Below are positions 1-7,841 of a stretch of 32,910 nt of DNA, piece after piece. The DNA is from Cyanobacteria bacterium PR.3.49. Its GTDB lineage: Bacteria > Cyanobacteriota > Vampirovibrionia > Obscuribacterales > Obscuribacteraceae. The position numbers and the translations under genes are program-made. The stretch is from assembly GCA_013997645.1 (NCBI GenBank), contig PNKB01000039.1:1-32910 (forward strand), written 5' to 3'. Numbering within the stretch: the stretch's first letter is position 1; each line of letters opens with the position of its first letter. The notes under the pieces are model-generated. The model ran no database searches. It worked only from the letters and a program-made list of their open reading frames with translations, and had not been told where the DNA came from.

Positions 1-130
1 AGGGAGTCGAGAGGAAAGTTAGAGAAACACAGAAACAAGAACATCAACGTAAACGAGATGTATAGCCAAGTTCAACTGTAGCGCAGTTACTGGCAACCAC
101 CAATGTTCTATTGGCATCCGATTTCGAATC

Positions 131-211
131 TACTGACAATCACCGCAAAGATACTGACAACCAGCCCGGTTGGCGAGTTCTCGATCACATACAGATAGCC
201 GTTGTCAGTAT
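131..211. repeat. Inverted repeat with an extra half-site
   Basis: ATACTGACAAC at 151-161 is matched exactly by its reverse complement GTTGTCAGTAT at 201-211, and TACTGACAA also occurs at 131-139. Two direct copies and one inverted copy lie within 81 bases. It could be a set of protein-binding half-sites or the foot of an RNA stem with a 39-base loop. No function can be assigned from sequence. Confidence 0.5.
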
Positions 212-564
212 GAATCAACCGCGCCATGTCTCAAGTTCGTCATTTTCTGCGCCGATCCGGTTGCCAAGCAGATCTATGCCTATTGGAAACATATCTCTGT
301 GAGCGTTTCGACGAACTTAACAGACTGCTCTCGCGCGCTAGCACGCGAAATGTTCTTGTAATTATTGCCCTTGATCACATAGTTTCTAGCTCTTGCTTTT
401 CTTCTCTGTTTCAACAGGTCACCCACAAACCTTCGCACTTTCCATTCGTTCCGAATGTTCTCCCTCCAGCACTTCCGGTGCCGGGATGAAAGTCGCATAT
501 GTTCGTGCGTGACCAGACAGTGAATTGAAGCGTTCCTTTCGTCACGGATATGTCGGTGCCGCTA

Positions 565-578
565 GCCACTAGCCACTG
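565..578 (+). repeat. Left arm of 14-base inverted repeat flanking the rhomboid gene
   Basis: GCCACTAGCCACTG is the exact reverse complement of 1423-1436, on the other side of the rhomboid gene. Within the arm, CTAGCCA is itself repeated in tandem. No target-site duplication or transposase is visible. Confidence 0.6.
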
Positions 579-655
579 CCACACCCGCGCGTTTCTCAAC
601 CATAGCGAAGCAGCGTTCTGTTAACTCAGAGCGCCGCAGTATAGCGAGGACAACT

Positions 656-1405
656 ATGATTCCTCTCAAAGACAATCTGAAGTGTCTGCTCTTCCCCTGG
701 GCAACCTTCGTGTTTATCGCGCTCAACTGTGTCGCCTATGTCCTGGAACTCTCCGCGCTTTCGAACGGCTCCGCGCAGCATTTCATTCAGACGTACCTGA
801 TGGTTCCGGCTACGTTCATGAATGCGTTCACCAGCGGCGATCCTGCGGCAATTGCGGCAGCGGTTGGGACGATGTTCAGCTCGATGTTCTTGCATGATCC
901 GTCAGGTCCGATGCACCTGCTCGGCAACATGCTCTACCTGTTCGTCTTCGGTCGTGCTCTCGAAGCGCGTCTGGGACACGGCAAGTTCATCGCGTTCTAC
1001 CTGATCAGCGGCATTTTCGCCGCTCTCGCCCATGTCTGGTCCGACCCGGCCAGTGTGGTGCCGACGCTTGGTGCCTCTGGCGCCATCGCCGGTGTCCTGG
1101 GTGGTTACCTTCTGCTCTGGCCGAAAGCCGAGATCACCGGACTTGTCCCTGTGCCCGCGAAGATTCGCGCGTACTGGTACATCCTGTTCTGGATCGGCAT
1201 GCAGTTCTCGAGCGTCCTCACCGGTGCCAGCGATGGCGTCGCGTACTGGGCGCATATCGGCGGTTTCATCGCAGGCATGGCCATCGGCGGTGTCGTGCGT
1301 ATGATTCAGCCTGTGTCCGACGTGTGCTACGTTCCCTCTGACTGCCCCCCAGTCGAGAAGCCGCACAATGACGACGACGAGGACGAGTCGGAGCCGAAGC
1401 GCTAA
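656..1405 (+). CDS. Rhomboid family intramembrane serine protease
   Basis: Rhomboids cleave transmembrane substrates within the lipid bilayer using a Ser-His dyad. The 249-residue product has several hydrophobic segments. It carries the family signature of an HLLGNMLYLFVFG-type segment early in the core, the nucleophile motif GASGAIAG (Ser141) and AHIGGF (His200) in the last core helix. The N-terminus, with helix 1 at about 10-35 and a long loop before the core, matches the form common in bacteria with a C-terminal acidic tail; the last 20 residues are almost all Asp/Glu/Pro/Lys. The ATG at 656 follows GAGGA by about eight bases. The gene stands alone on the plus strand and is flanked by a 14-base inverted repeat. 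The physiological substrate cannot be read from context. The family assignment is firm. Confidence 0.95.
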   Translation: MIPLKDNLKCLLFPWATFVFIALNCVAYVLELSALSNGSAQHFIQTYLMVPATFMNAFTSGDPAAIAAAVGTMFSSMFLHDPSGPMHLLGNMLYLFVFGRALEARLGHGKFIAFYLISGIFAALAHVWSDPASVVPTLGASGAIAGVLGGYLLLWPKAEITGLVPVPAKIRAYWYILFWIGMQFSSVLTGASDGVAYWAHIGGFIAGMAIGGVVRMIQPVSDVCYVPSDCPPVEKPHNDDDEDESEPKR

Positions 1406-1422
1406 AGATCACATCATCGCAT

Positions 1423-1436
1423 CAGTGGCTAGTGGC
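1423..1436 (-). repeat. Right arm of 14-base inverted repeat flanking the rhomboid gene
   Basis: CAGTGGCTAGTGGC is the reverse complement of 565-578. It abuts the hairpin at 1438-1474, so the arm could also belong to the 3' untranslated region of the rhomboid transcript. Confidence 0.6.
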
Positions 1437-1437
1437 A

Positions 1438-1500
1438 GGCAGCCGTTTTGGACTCAAAATCCAGAACGGCTGTCCTGTCCGGCTTCTTTTGCTTTTCGTC
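1438..1500 (+). terminator. Probable terminator after the rhomboid gene
   Basis: GGCAGCCGTTTTGGA (1438-1452) pairs with TCCAGAACGGCTGTC (1460-1474) with G-U wobbles, leaving a seven-base loop CTCAAAA. The downstream sequence is T-rich (CTTCTTTTGCTTTTC) but begins about ten bases after the stem, so termination is likely rather than certain. The loop and upper stem resemble a tRNA-Leu(CAA) anticodon arm, but no D-arm, T-arm or acceptor stem is present. Confidence 0.55.
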
Positions 1501-1558
1501 CTTTTTGACATAATTTCTTGCCGATTTCCTCCGCCAACAACAACCCGAGGAAGTCTTG

Positions 1559-2404
1559 ATGCCCATCTTCGATTTGGGCGGGCGTTTTGAACGTCTCGCT
1601 GCAAGGGGTCGCCCTCTGGTGATCGCTCACCGAGGAGCCTCAGGCACACATCCGGAAAACACTTTTCCTGCCATTTTTCGTGCGATTGAATTGGGCTCCG
1701 ACATTGTCGAGCTCGATTTGCGCATGACCAAAGACGGGCACGTAGTCGTCATTCACGACGGCTCGGTCGACCGCACCACCGACGGACACGGGTTGGTCGC
1801 ACAACTGACTCTGGCGCAAATAAAAGCGCTGGACGCCGGTTTTGCCTTCACCCCGGATGGTGGAAAAACTTTCCCATTCAGAGGCAAAGGCATCACCGTG
1901 CCGACGCTCGAGGAAGTGCTCACAGCACTGCCTGAGCAGCTTCTGATGCTGGAGATAAAGGTCGGCACCGCTCGCATGATTCGGCAGGTGATAGCATCGC
2001 TGCGGCGCCTGCGAGCAATCGAGCGCGTCAGCATCGAGCTTTTCTCCATCAAGACCAAGCTGGCTAAGCTGATGCGCAGCCTGGAGCCGAGTCTGACCAC
2101 CGGGCACACTCGCTCGGAATTGGTTCGATTCGTTGCTCTGGCAAAGCTCGGTCTTGCCTGGCGCTTCCGCCGCCGCGCCTTCGCAATTGAGATGCCACCG
2201 CGTCGCAATCGCCTGGCCGTCAGCAGCAAGCGCACACTGAAAGCCGCTTCTCGCAAGGGAATTCCGATGTTCGTCTGGACGGTCAACAACGAAAACGACA
2301 TGCGACGCTTCCTTGATTGGGGCGCTGCCGGTCTATTCACTGACCATCCGGAATCTCTCAGACGCCTGGTCGACACCGGCGCCTGGGATAAGCGAAAGAA
2401 CTGA
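1559..2404 (+). CDS. Glycerophosphodiester phosphodiesterase
   Basis: This enzyme hydrolyses deacylated phospholipids (glycerophosphodiesters) to glycerol-3-phosphate and an alcohol. The 281-residue TIM-barrel protein has the full family signature. H24-R25-G26 is followed by E33 in HPENTF, then E51-L-D53 (metal ligands), then H66-D67 in VIHDG (catalytic His), then LEIK further on. The C-terminal strands FVWTVNN and GLFTDHPE are also typical. No signal peptide is seen, so it is probably cytoplasmic. The ATG at 1559 is preferred over the TTG at 1556 because GAGGAAG lies at a better distance from it. The gene is monocistronic and ends in a hairpin overlapping its stop codon. With the patatin gene at 14.6 kb it gives the window two phospholipid-breakdown enzymes, though they are not linked. 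Confidence 0.95.
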   Translation: MPIFDLGGRFERLAARGRPLVIAHRGASGTHPENTFPAIFRAIELGSDIVELDLRMTKDGHVVVIHDGSVDRTTDGHGLVAQLTLAQIKALDAGFAFTPDGGKTFPFRGKGITVPTLEEVLTALPEQLLMLEIKVGTARMIRQVIASLRRLRAIERVSIELFSIKTKLAKLMRSLEPSLTTGHTRSELVRFVALAKLGLAWRFRRRAFAIEMPPRRNRLAVSSKRTLKAASRKGIPMFVWTVNNENDMRRFLDWGAAGLFTDHPESLRRLVDTGAWDKRKN

Positions 2405-2455
2405 AAGCCGCTTCGGCAGCCAATGTCGAAACCGGTTTTCAGTTCTCTTCGTTTT
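2397..2455 (+). terminator. Terminator of the glycerophosphodiesterase gene
   Basis: AGAACTGAAAGCC (2397-2409) pairs with GGTTTTCAGTTCT (2434-2446) as a 13-base-pair stem with one G-U pair. CTTCGTTTT follows. The stem includes the TGA stop codon. Confidence 0.75.
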
Positions 2456-2504
2456 AGACCCATTTTTACTACCTTCTATAATACGTCTCTTTCAAATGTA
2501 TTGA

Positions 2505-2529
2505 GGTGAGAGCGTCGTGCGCTCCCACC
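2505..2529 (-). terminator. Hairpin ending the minus-strand membrane-protein operon
   Basis: GGTGAGAGCG (2505-2514) and CGCTCCCACC (2520-2529) form a ten-base-pair stem with one mismatch and a five-base loop, just beyond the stop codon of the gene at 2540-2866. On the minus strand the following bases are only moderately T-rich, so it may stabilise the transcript rather than terminate it. Confidence 0.5.
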
Positions 2530-2539
2530 CCAACCAATG

Positions 2540-2866
2540 TCAGACACCCAGGCGTTCCAGCAAGAGCCGAACGACGGTGTACACGCCAAGACAAACAACA
2601 AGCAGCCCGATGATCGGCATGATCACGAATAGTCCGAGGATCACGAAGGTGAAAGTGTCTGCGCAGCCGGCGCCCATCAAGATCGCAAGTACGCCGTGAA
2701 GCGTTCCGGAAACGATACTCGCCTTCAAGATACTGTCGAGACCGAATGGAAAGTCAGTCAAACTGGCATTGACGACGGCGTTCAGGAGCCCGAAGACCCC
2801 CAGCAAACCGACGACGAAACCAGCCAGTTGCATGTTTTCGCGAACGAGCAAGTAAACCGTTTGCAT
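2540..2866 (-). CDS. Small multi-pass membrane protein, function unknown
   Basis: The product has 108 residues and is mostly hydrophobic. Segments lie at about 12-34, 47-68 and 72-102, the last long enough to be one kinked or two short helices. It has no motif I recognise. The ATG at 2866 is preceded by AAGGAGA at ideal spacing, so translation is well supported. It lies 39 bases downstream of another small membrane protein on the same strand and is probably co-transcribed. Both begin with a (V/L)YL segment, then a polar stretch and a Gly/Leu-rich helix, so they may be distant tandem paralogues, but the resemblance is too weak to assert. Confidence 0.7.
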   Translation of the reverse strand: MQTVYLLVRENMQLAGFVVGLLGVFGLLNAVVNASLTDFPFGLDSILKASIVSGTLHGVLAILMGAGCADTFTFVILGLFVIMPIIGLLVVCLGVYTVVRLLLERLGV

Positions 2867-2905
2867 ATCGTCTCTCCTTATGAGTGCAAGAGTTAAAGGT
2901 CTGTT

Positions 2906-3229
2906 TCAGCTGCGCAGCCGGCTAATCAAGCCCCGGCCCTTGCGCAGGAGAAACAGAATGAAGTGATACTCGCCCGTCAGTTCCGGCAGCCATAGGAAGC
3001 CGAGAAACACGTTGAGATCCGTCACTTTCGGGTCGGTACCCAGAGTCGCACCATGTGCAAAAGCAAACAACATCAAAAGCGCGCCCACAACCGTGAACGC
3101 ACCGACGACGAAGGCGCCGTCCAGACTTCCATCCATGACCGCAATCAATCCGACCAAGGTGAAAAAGCCGACAATCAGCCAAGCCCAAAGCTGGTGGTCA
3201 TGAAGTTCGTTGAACAGATAGAGAACCAT
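2906..3229 (-). CDS. Small membrane protein, function unknown
   Basis: The product is 107 residues from the ATG at 3229, which is preceded by GGGAG about eight bases upstream. A TTG further out (3262) would add 11 residues but has no better site. Hydrophobic segments lie at about 17-35 and 40-62, with a third near 75-95, and a basic C-terminus (RKGRGLISRLRS) would favour a cytoplasmic end. No family is recognised. It is the first gene of a probable two-gene minus-strand operon. The 287 bases between it and the next gene (3230-3516) show no other gene. Confidence 0.65.
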   Translation of the reverse strand: MVLYLFNELHDHQLWAWLIVGFFTLVGLIAVMDGSLDGAFVVGAFTVVGALLMLFAFAHGATLGTDPKVTDLNVFLGFLWLPELTGEYHFILFLLRKGRGLISRLRS

Positions 3230-3516
3230 TTGAGTCTCCCAGAAGTTAAGAACAGCTTCCAAAACACAGAAAAACGGACCGCTTCCAATCGCGGAGGCGA
3301 CGCGTTTATTTCGCAGAGATTGCTATAGTCTTGCGGCGGGTGCTGTGTTCGAGAAGCCCTTGAATTTGACGTGATGACTTACACCCTGCCATTCTCTCGG
3401 TCTCAAATCACTTCAAAACGCTGACTTCACAGGCATCGAGTAAGAAATGTGGAAAGCGCCCATATTGAAACTGTCACAGCTAAAGAATTCGATTGCTATT
3501 GTGTTAAAACCTGACG

Positions 3517-4989
3517 CTAATATTTACCCTGGCTGTTCCTGTAGAGCCTTGGGTTGACATTTTGCTCGCGACCAAAGCCGTTGTGAGGCGCGGTGCCCCA
3601 AGCATTGCCAGTCGGTCGCGGCTTGTTCAAAACATTGCGACTAACGCCCCAGGTAGCGCTTTTCTGTTTTGCGTGTCTGAGCAGCGCCCATCTGAAACGC
3701 CCAACCGTACCGTCCGGTGCAGTGTCCATCAGCAAAAGCCAGGTGTCGTTGTTGTCCACATCAATCGCCGCCACCTTTTCGTTGTCCGTAGCCAGCAAAA
3801 TTCTTCTCAGCCCGTTGACCATCGGAAGATTGACTGTGACTTCCTTGAGCTGTCCATTCACTTTCACATTTATGACCGGCGGTTTGGCGCCAAATTCGAT
3901 TGCCGCCGGTTCTCCCTTTACCAGGAGCGGCTGCCATTTCCCCACCGCGCTGTAAACATTAGAGCCCAACTCTGCTGTTTCCAGGCAGGTCATTTGTGCA
4001 AAGCAGTCATGAATCGTTTGTGGAACCGCCTCTTTATCAACGCGCAAGAGCACCGGATCAGAATCGTCTGCTGCAACTCGCGAGTAAAGCGTGATGTTCT
4101 GATCGACAGAAGTACGACCGGCAAGCATGTTGGTTCGCCCTTGCAGCATTGCGCTGTCAAACCGCCCCTTTCCGCTCAACAGGTCGCCCATCTGTTTTTG
4201 CGCAGCCAACTTATATGGGTTGCTCGGGTCGTGTTGATCGAAAAGCGCAATGGCAGACTTAAGCAAAGACACTGCCTGGTCCGCTTTGCCTTGCAACATC
4301 ATGCATTTTGCTTCGAAGAAATTGCACTCAGCCCGGTACTTCTCATAGCCGTCATCGAGTTTTGCGGCACAAGCTTTAAAGAGCGTCTCGGCAAGGGCAA
4401 AATTGCGCTTATCTAGAGCGGCCATGCCTTTTTTGTAGTCCTCGGATTCATTCAGCTTGTAGTCGACAATTTCGGTTTTTCCTTGCAGCATGAAACGTTT
4501 GCCAGTAGAACCGGACTCAGGAGCAGGACTGGTTGGCGCCGGCTCTGGAACAGCGGGTGCAACGGCTGCAGGCGCGGGAATGGCTGAGGCAGCCGGTTGT
4601 GCCGGCGCAGATTGGCTTGAAGCAGGAGCGGAGTTGGCTACCGAAGTGCCAACTTCCTGAGCACTGGAGGAATCGTCTTCAGGTACGGAATTCTTGCTCG
4701 CTTTACGCTTCTTTTTTGCTTTCGGCTCAGGAAGCGCAGCAGGACTCGGCGCGACAAGCGCGGGCGTGGCAGGGGCTTTAGGCTCGCCGATAACAAACGG
4801 AACGCGCTCTGGAAGAACAAACGGCTCAGCCGAACCGTAGTCGTTTGCACCGGCGTTTTGACCGCCACAGGCAAGCAAAAACGACACGGCGAAGAGATGT
4901 AAGCCGCGATGAGGCAACGCACACTTCCCCGAACGGCTCTGCGCCGGCTGGCTGGATGAAATCTTTCGATAGTTATCTGAAGTATGCAT
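3517..4989 (-). CDS. Exported TPR-like protein with Pro/Ala-rich linker
   Basis: The product has 490 residues from the ATG at 4989. A hydrophobic stretch HLFAVSFLLAC ends in a lipobox-like L-L-A-C (Cys41), suggesting a lipoprotein or exported protein. A TTG at 4917, preceded by GGGGAAG, would place that signal at the very N-terminus and is a credible alternative start (466 residues). Residues about 60-165 are Pro/Ala/Ser-rich with a basic KKKRK patch, a likely disordered spacer. Residues about 180-285 contain tetratricopeptide-like helix pairs (KKGMAALDKRNFALAETLF; GKADQAVSLLKSAIALF). The C-terminal 180 residues have no recognised domain. It is transcribed away from the secreted protein at 5088. 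A scaffold or envelope-assembly role is possible but unproven. Confidence 0.8.
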   Translation of the reverse strand: MHTSDNYRKISSSQPAQSRSGKCALPHRGLHLFAVSFLLACGGQNAGANDYGSAEPFVLPERVPFVIGEPKAPATPALVAPSPAALPEPKAKKKRKASKNSVPEDDSSSAQEVGTSVANSAPASSQSAPAQPAASAIPAPAAVAPAVPEPAPTSPAPESGSTGKRFMLQGKTEIVDYKLNESEDYKKGMAALDKRNFALAETLFKACAAKLDDGYEKYRAECNFFEAKCMMLQGKADQAVSLLKSAIALFDQHDPSNPYKLAAQKQMGDLLSGKGRFDSAMLQGRTNMLAGRTSVDQNITLYSRVAADDSDPVLLRVDKEAVPQTIHDCFAQMTCLETAELGSNVYSAVGKWQPLLVKGEPAAIEFGAKPPVINVKVNGQLKEVTVNLPMVNGLRRILLATDNEKVAAIDVDNNDTWLLLMDTAPDGTVGRFRWALLRHAKQKSATWGVSRNVLNKPRPTGNAWGTAPHNGFGREQNVNPRLYRNSQGKY

Positions 4990-5030
4990 TTCTCTACTTA
5001 AATACCCATTCTAGCCATTCTTTTTGCATT

Positions 5031-5059
5031 TTAGCTTGGCGTTTCGTTTCGGATATGAT
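5031..5059 (+). promoter_or_regulatory. Candidate promoter for the gene at 5088
   Basis: TATGAT (5054-5059) is a close match to the -10 consensus, with TTAGCT (5031-5036) 17 bases upstream as a weak -35. A transcript from about 5066 would have a leader of roughly 20 bases containing AAGG before the TTG start. The site lies in the 98-base gap between divergent genes. Confidence 0.35.
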
Positions 5060-5087
5060 CAACACAGACCTTCGCAAGGTATAAAAC

Positions 5088-5852
5088 TTGAACTTTCTCC
5101 GCCGACTGCCGATCCTTACCGTTTCGCTCATTATCAGCGTTTGCGTCTCTCCTTCGATAGCTGCAACCGCCGAGGCAAATCCGAAAGGATGGCTGCTGAA
5201 TCAAAAACATTCCGCCAACGGCGAGCAAAAAATTTACGTCTTTCCGCAGCGCTTGCGCATCGAAAACACGCAGCTCGGATTGACTATCGTCGGCGATGCG
5301 CAGACCGGCAAAGTCTGGCTCTTCAACAACAATCGCAAGCTGTCCTGCTGCGTCAATTGGGACAAATTCGAACATAACTTCGCCCAGATAATGCAGATGG
5401 GTGGCGAGAGTCTGCCGCACTTCAAATGGGTTAAAGCCAAAAACTCAAAAGGTCCGACGGTAGCGGGTTTAACAACGACAACATTCACCAGCAGCGATGA
5501 GAAGCTCTATTTTAGTGGCGGTGGCGGCGGATTTATCGCAGGCGGCGGCAAGAAAATTCGTGTCGATTACACCATCTATGTCGCCGAGAAAATTCAAACT
5601 TCGCCGCGTATGCTAAAAGTGCTGGCGGAAATGCAGACAACACCTAATTTGGGCGGTGTTCCCCTGCAGGAAATTAGCCACTACAGCGACAACAACAAAG
5701 AGCGAACATTTTTGAGAACGCTCTGCGCCAAACAGATTCCTGACGACAAGAAACTCTGGGAAATTCCGAAATACAAACAAGTCGCTACGCAGAATGATGT
5801 CGCCAGTGTTACCGACGCAGGCTTTCTAGAAGACATGGTCGGCAAATGGTGA
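5088..5852 (+). CDS. Secreted protein of unknown function, TTG start
   Basis: The product has 254 residues. The N-terminus MNFLRRLPILTVSLIISV followed by PSIAATA is a textbook signal peptide with cleavage near residue 26. The only start that preserves it is TTG at 5088, preceded by AAGG. The mature part is beta-rich. It begins with alternating polar and hydrophobic strands (KIYVFPQRLRIEN; LTIVGDAQTGKVWLFN), a pattern seen in periplasmic proteins that track bound lipid or dye-like ligands (LolA/DUF4412-like), but I cannot confirm that family. A Gly-rich loop, SGGGGGFIAGGGKK, sits at about residues 144-157. The next gene starts 34 bases downstream and is probably co-transcribed. Confidence 0.75.
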   Translation: MNFLRRLPILTVSLIISVCVSPSIAATAEANPKGWLLNQKHSANGEQKIYVFPQRLRIENTQLGLTIVGDAQTGKVWLFNNNRKLSCCVNWDKFEHNFAQIMQMGGESLPHFKWVKAKNSKGPTVAGLTTTTFTSSDEKLYFSGGGGGFIAGGGKKIRVDYTIYVAEKIQTSPRMLKVLAEMQTTPNLGGVPLQEISHYSDNNKERTFLRTLCAKQIPDDKKLWEIPKYKQVATQNDVASVTDAGFLEDMVGKW

Positions 5853-5886
5853 GCATCACATTTGGTGGCAGCGCGGGAAAGCATTC

Positions 5887-6492
5887 ATGATTTTAGGCAA
5901 AAACGGCAAATGGATGTGGTTGACTTCAAAGGCTGCTTGCCTGAAGGACGTTGTCGAACTGTGCCCGCAACTGGTGATCGACAGATTTGTATTAATTACA
6001 TCCTACGACAGTGGTTATGTCACCCTGACTGACGAACACTTGCAAGCCGGCTGGCAGTACACGGGAGGCGACGCACAAATTTTCGAATGGCGTCCGGTGC
6101 GCGACGGTCAATTTGCTCTCAGTCCAAGAGTTTCAAATGCTGCAATGTTGCCGATCGACATGTATGACGAATGGTATGTTTTCTACAAACCTCCAGTAAT
6201 CCATCAACTGAAGATATTCGTAAATGCCGGGTTTTCTCCCACGTCCGGAAAAGTCGGTTTAGCAGAAAAAACGAGCAGCGACTATTATGAGGAGTTTGAA
6301 ACCCATTTTTGGCAGCAGCTTTCCGAGCTAGATCCGCGCGCTTACGTCGCAGATAATTTCAACCTATCCTTTGTGACTTCCGATGAGATTTTGTTTGACC
6401 AGGTAGTGCTTGCCGTTCAGGATGTTGAACTAGAAGTTTCGACAGCATGCGATGCGAAAAGCCCGACGGACCTCAACGATTGCAGCACCTGA
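5887..6492 (+). CDS. Hypothetical protein
   Basis: The product has 201 residues, is acidic and rich in aromatics (WRPVRDGQF; DEWYVFYKPP), with no signal peptide or membrane segment. No family is recognised. The ATG at 5887 follows GGGAAAG by about five bases. It sits 34 bases after the secreted protein at 5088 on the same strand, so it may act with it. Codon use and the length of the open frame support it as real. Three Cys lie within the first 30 residues or near the C-terminus, with no clear metal-site spacing. Confidence 0.65.
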   Translation: MILGKNGKWMWLTSKAACLKDVVELCPQLVIDRFVLITSYDSGYVTLTDEHLQAGWQYTGGDAQIFEWRPVRDGQFALSPRVSNAAMLPIDMYDEWYVFYKPPVIHQLKIFVNAGFSPTSGKVGLAEKTSSDYYEEFETHFWQQLSELDPRAYVADNFNLSFVTSDEILFDQVVLAVQDVELEVSTACDAKSPTDLNDCST

Positions 6493-6642
6493 ACGGCGGC
6501 TAATTAGCAGGTAGCGCAGCAGCGCCCGCGAGTATGTCTAAAAAATACTAAGAACAGCCTAAGACTCATAAGATTGCAACACCTTGGTGTTACGCTGCCT
6601 AAGCTCGATTGCACTTGCACAAGCCCTCCGAAAAATCCAAAC

Positions 6643-7749
6643 ATGCCTTTGCCTGGTTTGAGCCATCTCGATCCGACTTCCGCCGCCCAATGGGGTTTAA
6701 ACGGGCTCATCCTCGTATGCCTCGCCTGCTGGGGCATCTGGGGCATTTTCGATAAAAAGGCGCTGCATGTTGCCTCCAATCGCGACGTACTTTTCGCGAT
6801 GCTGATCTGCCAGCTTCCCCAAGTGCCGCTTTGCTGGTTGATGTTGAATCACTTCCACCCCGGTTGGCAAGTGAGTGGACCCCTTATCTACTACTGTGCA
6901 CTCGGCGCTGTCGTCTATGTCATCAGCATGGTGAGCTATGTCACGGCCATGTCGCGGGCTGAGGCCGGTTTTGTCCTTGGATTTACCGCCGGGTATCCGC
7001 TTGTAGCTCAGATTTTGGCGGTTTTTCTTTTGGGTGAAAAACTCGTGCCCGGGCTTATGCTGGGTGGCGCACTGATTGCGGCGGGTGTTTTCTCGGTTGG
7101 TTTGACCGGTGAGAAACATTCTGAACCGAAAAGAGCCCAGCTGAGTGATAGGGATTTGTTGTTGGCGAACTTGCAACGCGCCAACTCTGACGAACCGTTT
7201 CCTTTTAGGGCACCTTCTAAAACCGGTTCTGTCGCAGTTTTAGAGCGCCCGGTTCAAACGGAATTAGCGGTAAAACCTACTGCAATATCAGTCAAACAGG
7301 GCGAAAATCGCTTCTCTCGTTTTGTCGTTCCGGTATGCGTCGTTCTTGCCACGCTCACCTGGGGCATCAAAGGATTGTTCGACAAAATCGCCGTCGGCAT
7401 GGCGCCACCGCTGGTGGTGTACTTTGTGGAACTGGTTTTAAACCTCACCACGTTAATTCCATTCTGCTTGTACTTTCTCATTTCGAAGAAACGTCCACAG
7501 TTGCAAGCGCGTGACGCCTGGGTTTTCACAGGACTGTCTACTATCACTCTGGCGATCGGCGGATGGTCTTACCTTGCAGCTCTCGGCATGGCCAGCGCCT
7601 CTTATGTTATTACAATCACAGGCTGCTATCCGCTGCTCATGTATGGTTTCACCATTTTCTTTCTAAAGGAGCGCTTCAACGCCACCAGATTGCTAGGAAT
7701 TGCGCTAATAGTCATTGGCGGCATTTGTGTTCAGCTGACACAAAACTAG
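6643..7749 (+). CDS. EamA/DMT-superfamily transporter (long-linker form)
   Basis: The product is 368 residues from the ATG at 6643; the longer frame begins at a TTG and adds a polar, unlikely N-terminus. It shows ten-helix architecture made of two EamA repeats. Each repeat opens with the same signature: CWGIWGIFDKKAL near residue 26 and TWGIKGLFDKIAV near residue 240. Each ends in an LGEKL- or FLKERF-type segment followed by a Gly/Ala-rich last helix. The repeats are joined by a hydrophilic linker of about 60 residues, unusually long for the family. The substrate is unknown; relatives move amino acids, nucleotide sugars or other metabolites. A paralogue with the same signature lies at 28109. 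Confidence 0.9.
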   Translation: MPLPGLSHLDPTSAAQWGLNGLILVCLACWGIWGIFDKKALHVASNRDVLFAMLICQLPQVPLCWLMLNHFHPGWQVSGPLIYYCALGAVVYVISMVSYVTAMSRAEAGFVLGFTAGYPLVAQILAVFLLGEKLVPGLMLGGALIAAGVFSVGLTGEKHSEPKRAQLSDRDLLLANLQRANSDEPFPFRAPSKTGSVAVLERPVQTELAVKPTAISVKQGENRFSRFVVPVCVVLATLTWGIKGLFDKIAVGMAPPLVVYFVELVLNLTTLIPFCLYFLISKKRPQLQARDAWVFTGLSTITLAIGGWSYLAALGMASASYVITITGCYPLLMYGFTIFFLKERFNATRLLGIALIVIGGICVQLTQN

Positions 7750-7841
7750 AGCAACGTTCAACTTCAGAAAAAATCCCTGAGCATTAAAACACTGTTTGTG
7801 CAATGATCGACTATAGATTCGATCCTGTTTGAACTTGTCTT

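Larger units (their letters stand above)
1..655. other. Gene-free left flank
   Basis: No open frame here has a good start, a ribosome binding site and protein-like composition. Frames 1 and 3 are open from the left edge only to bases 81 and 65, so either could be the tail of an upstream gene, but nothing identifies one. The stretch does hold an 11-base inverted repeat (151-161 and 201-211) and one arm (565-578) of a repeat pair that flanks the rhomboid gene. It may be intergenic regulatory DNA or a decayed gene. Confidence 0.55.

Noticed and set aside
1-81. Tail of an upstream gene (frames 1 and 3 open at the left edge)
   Set aside because: Fewer than 30 codons are visible in either frame and neither resembles a known C-terminus.
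280-498. 72-codon minus-strand frame with a basic product
   Set aside because: It has an ATG but no ribosome binding site, no homology I recognise and a random-looking composition. A decayed gene cannot be excluded.
1438-1474. Possible tRNA-Leu(CAA) fragment, because the loop CTCAAAA sits on a five-base stem
   Set aside because: No D-arm, T-arm or acceptor stem is present, and the stem extends far beyond tRNA geometry. It fits a terminator better.
3562-4416. 284-codon plus-strand frame inside the TPR-like gene
   Set aside because: It is antisense to a longer frame with a signal sequence and helical repeats, and has no domain of its own.
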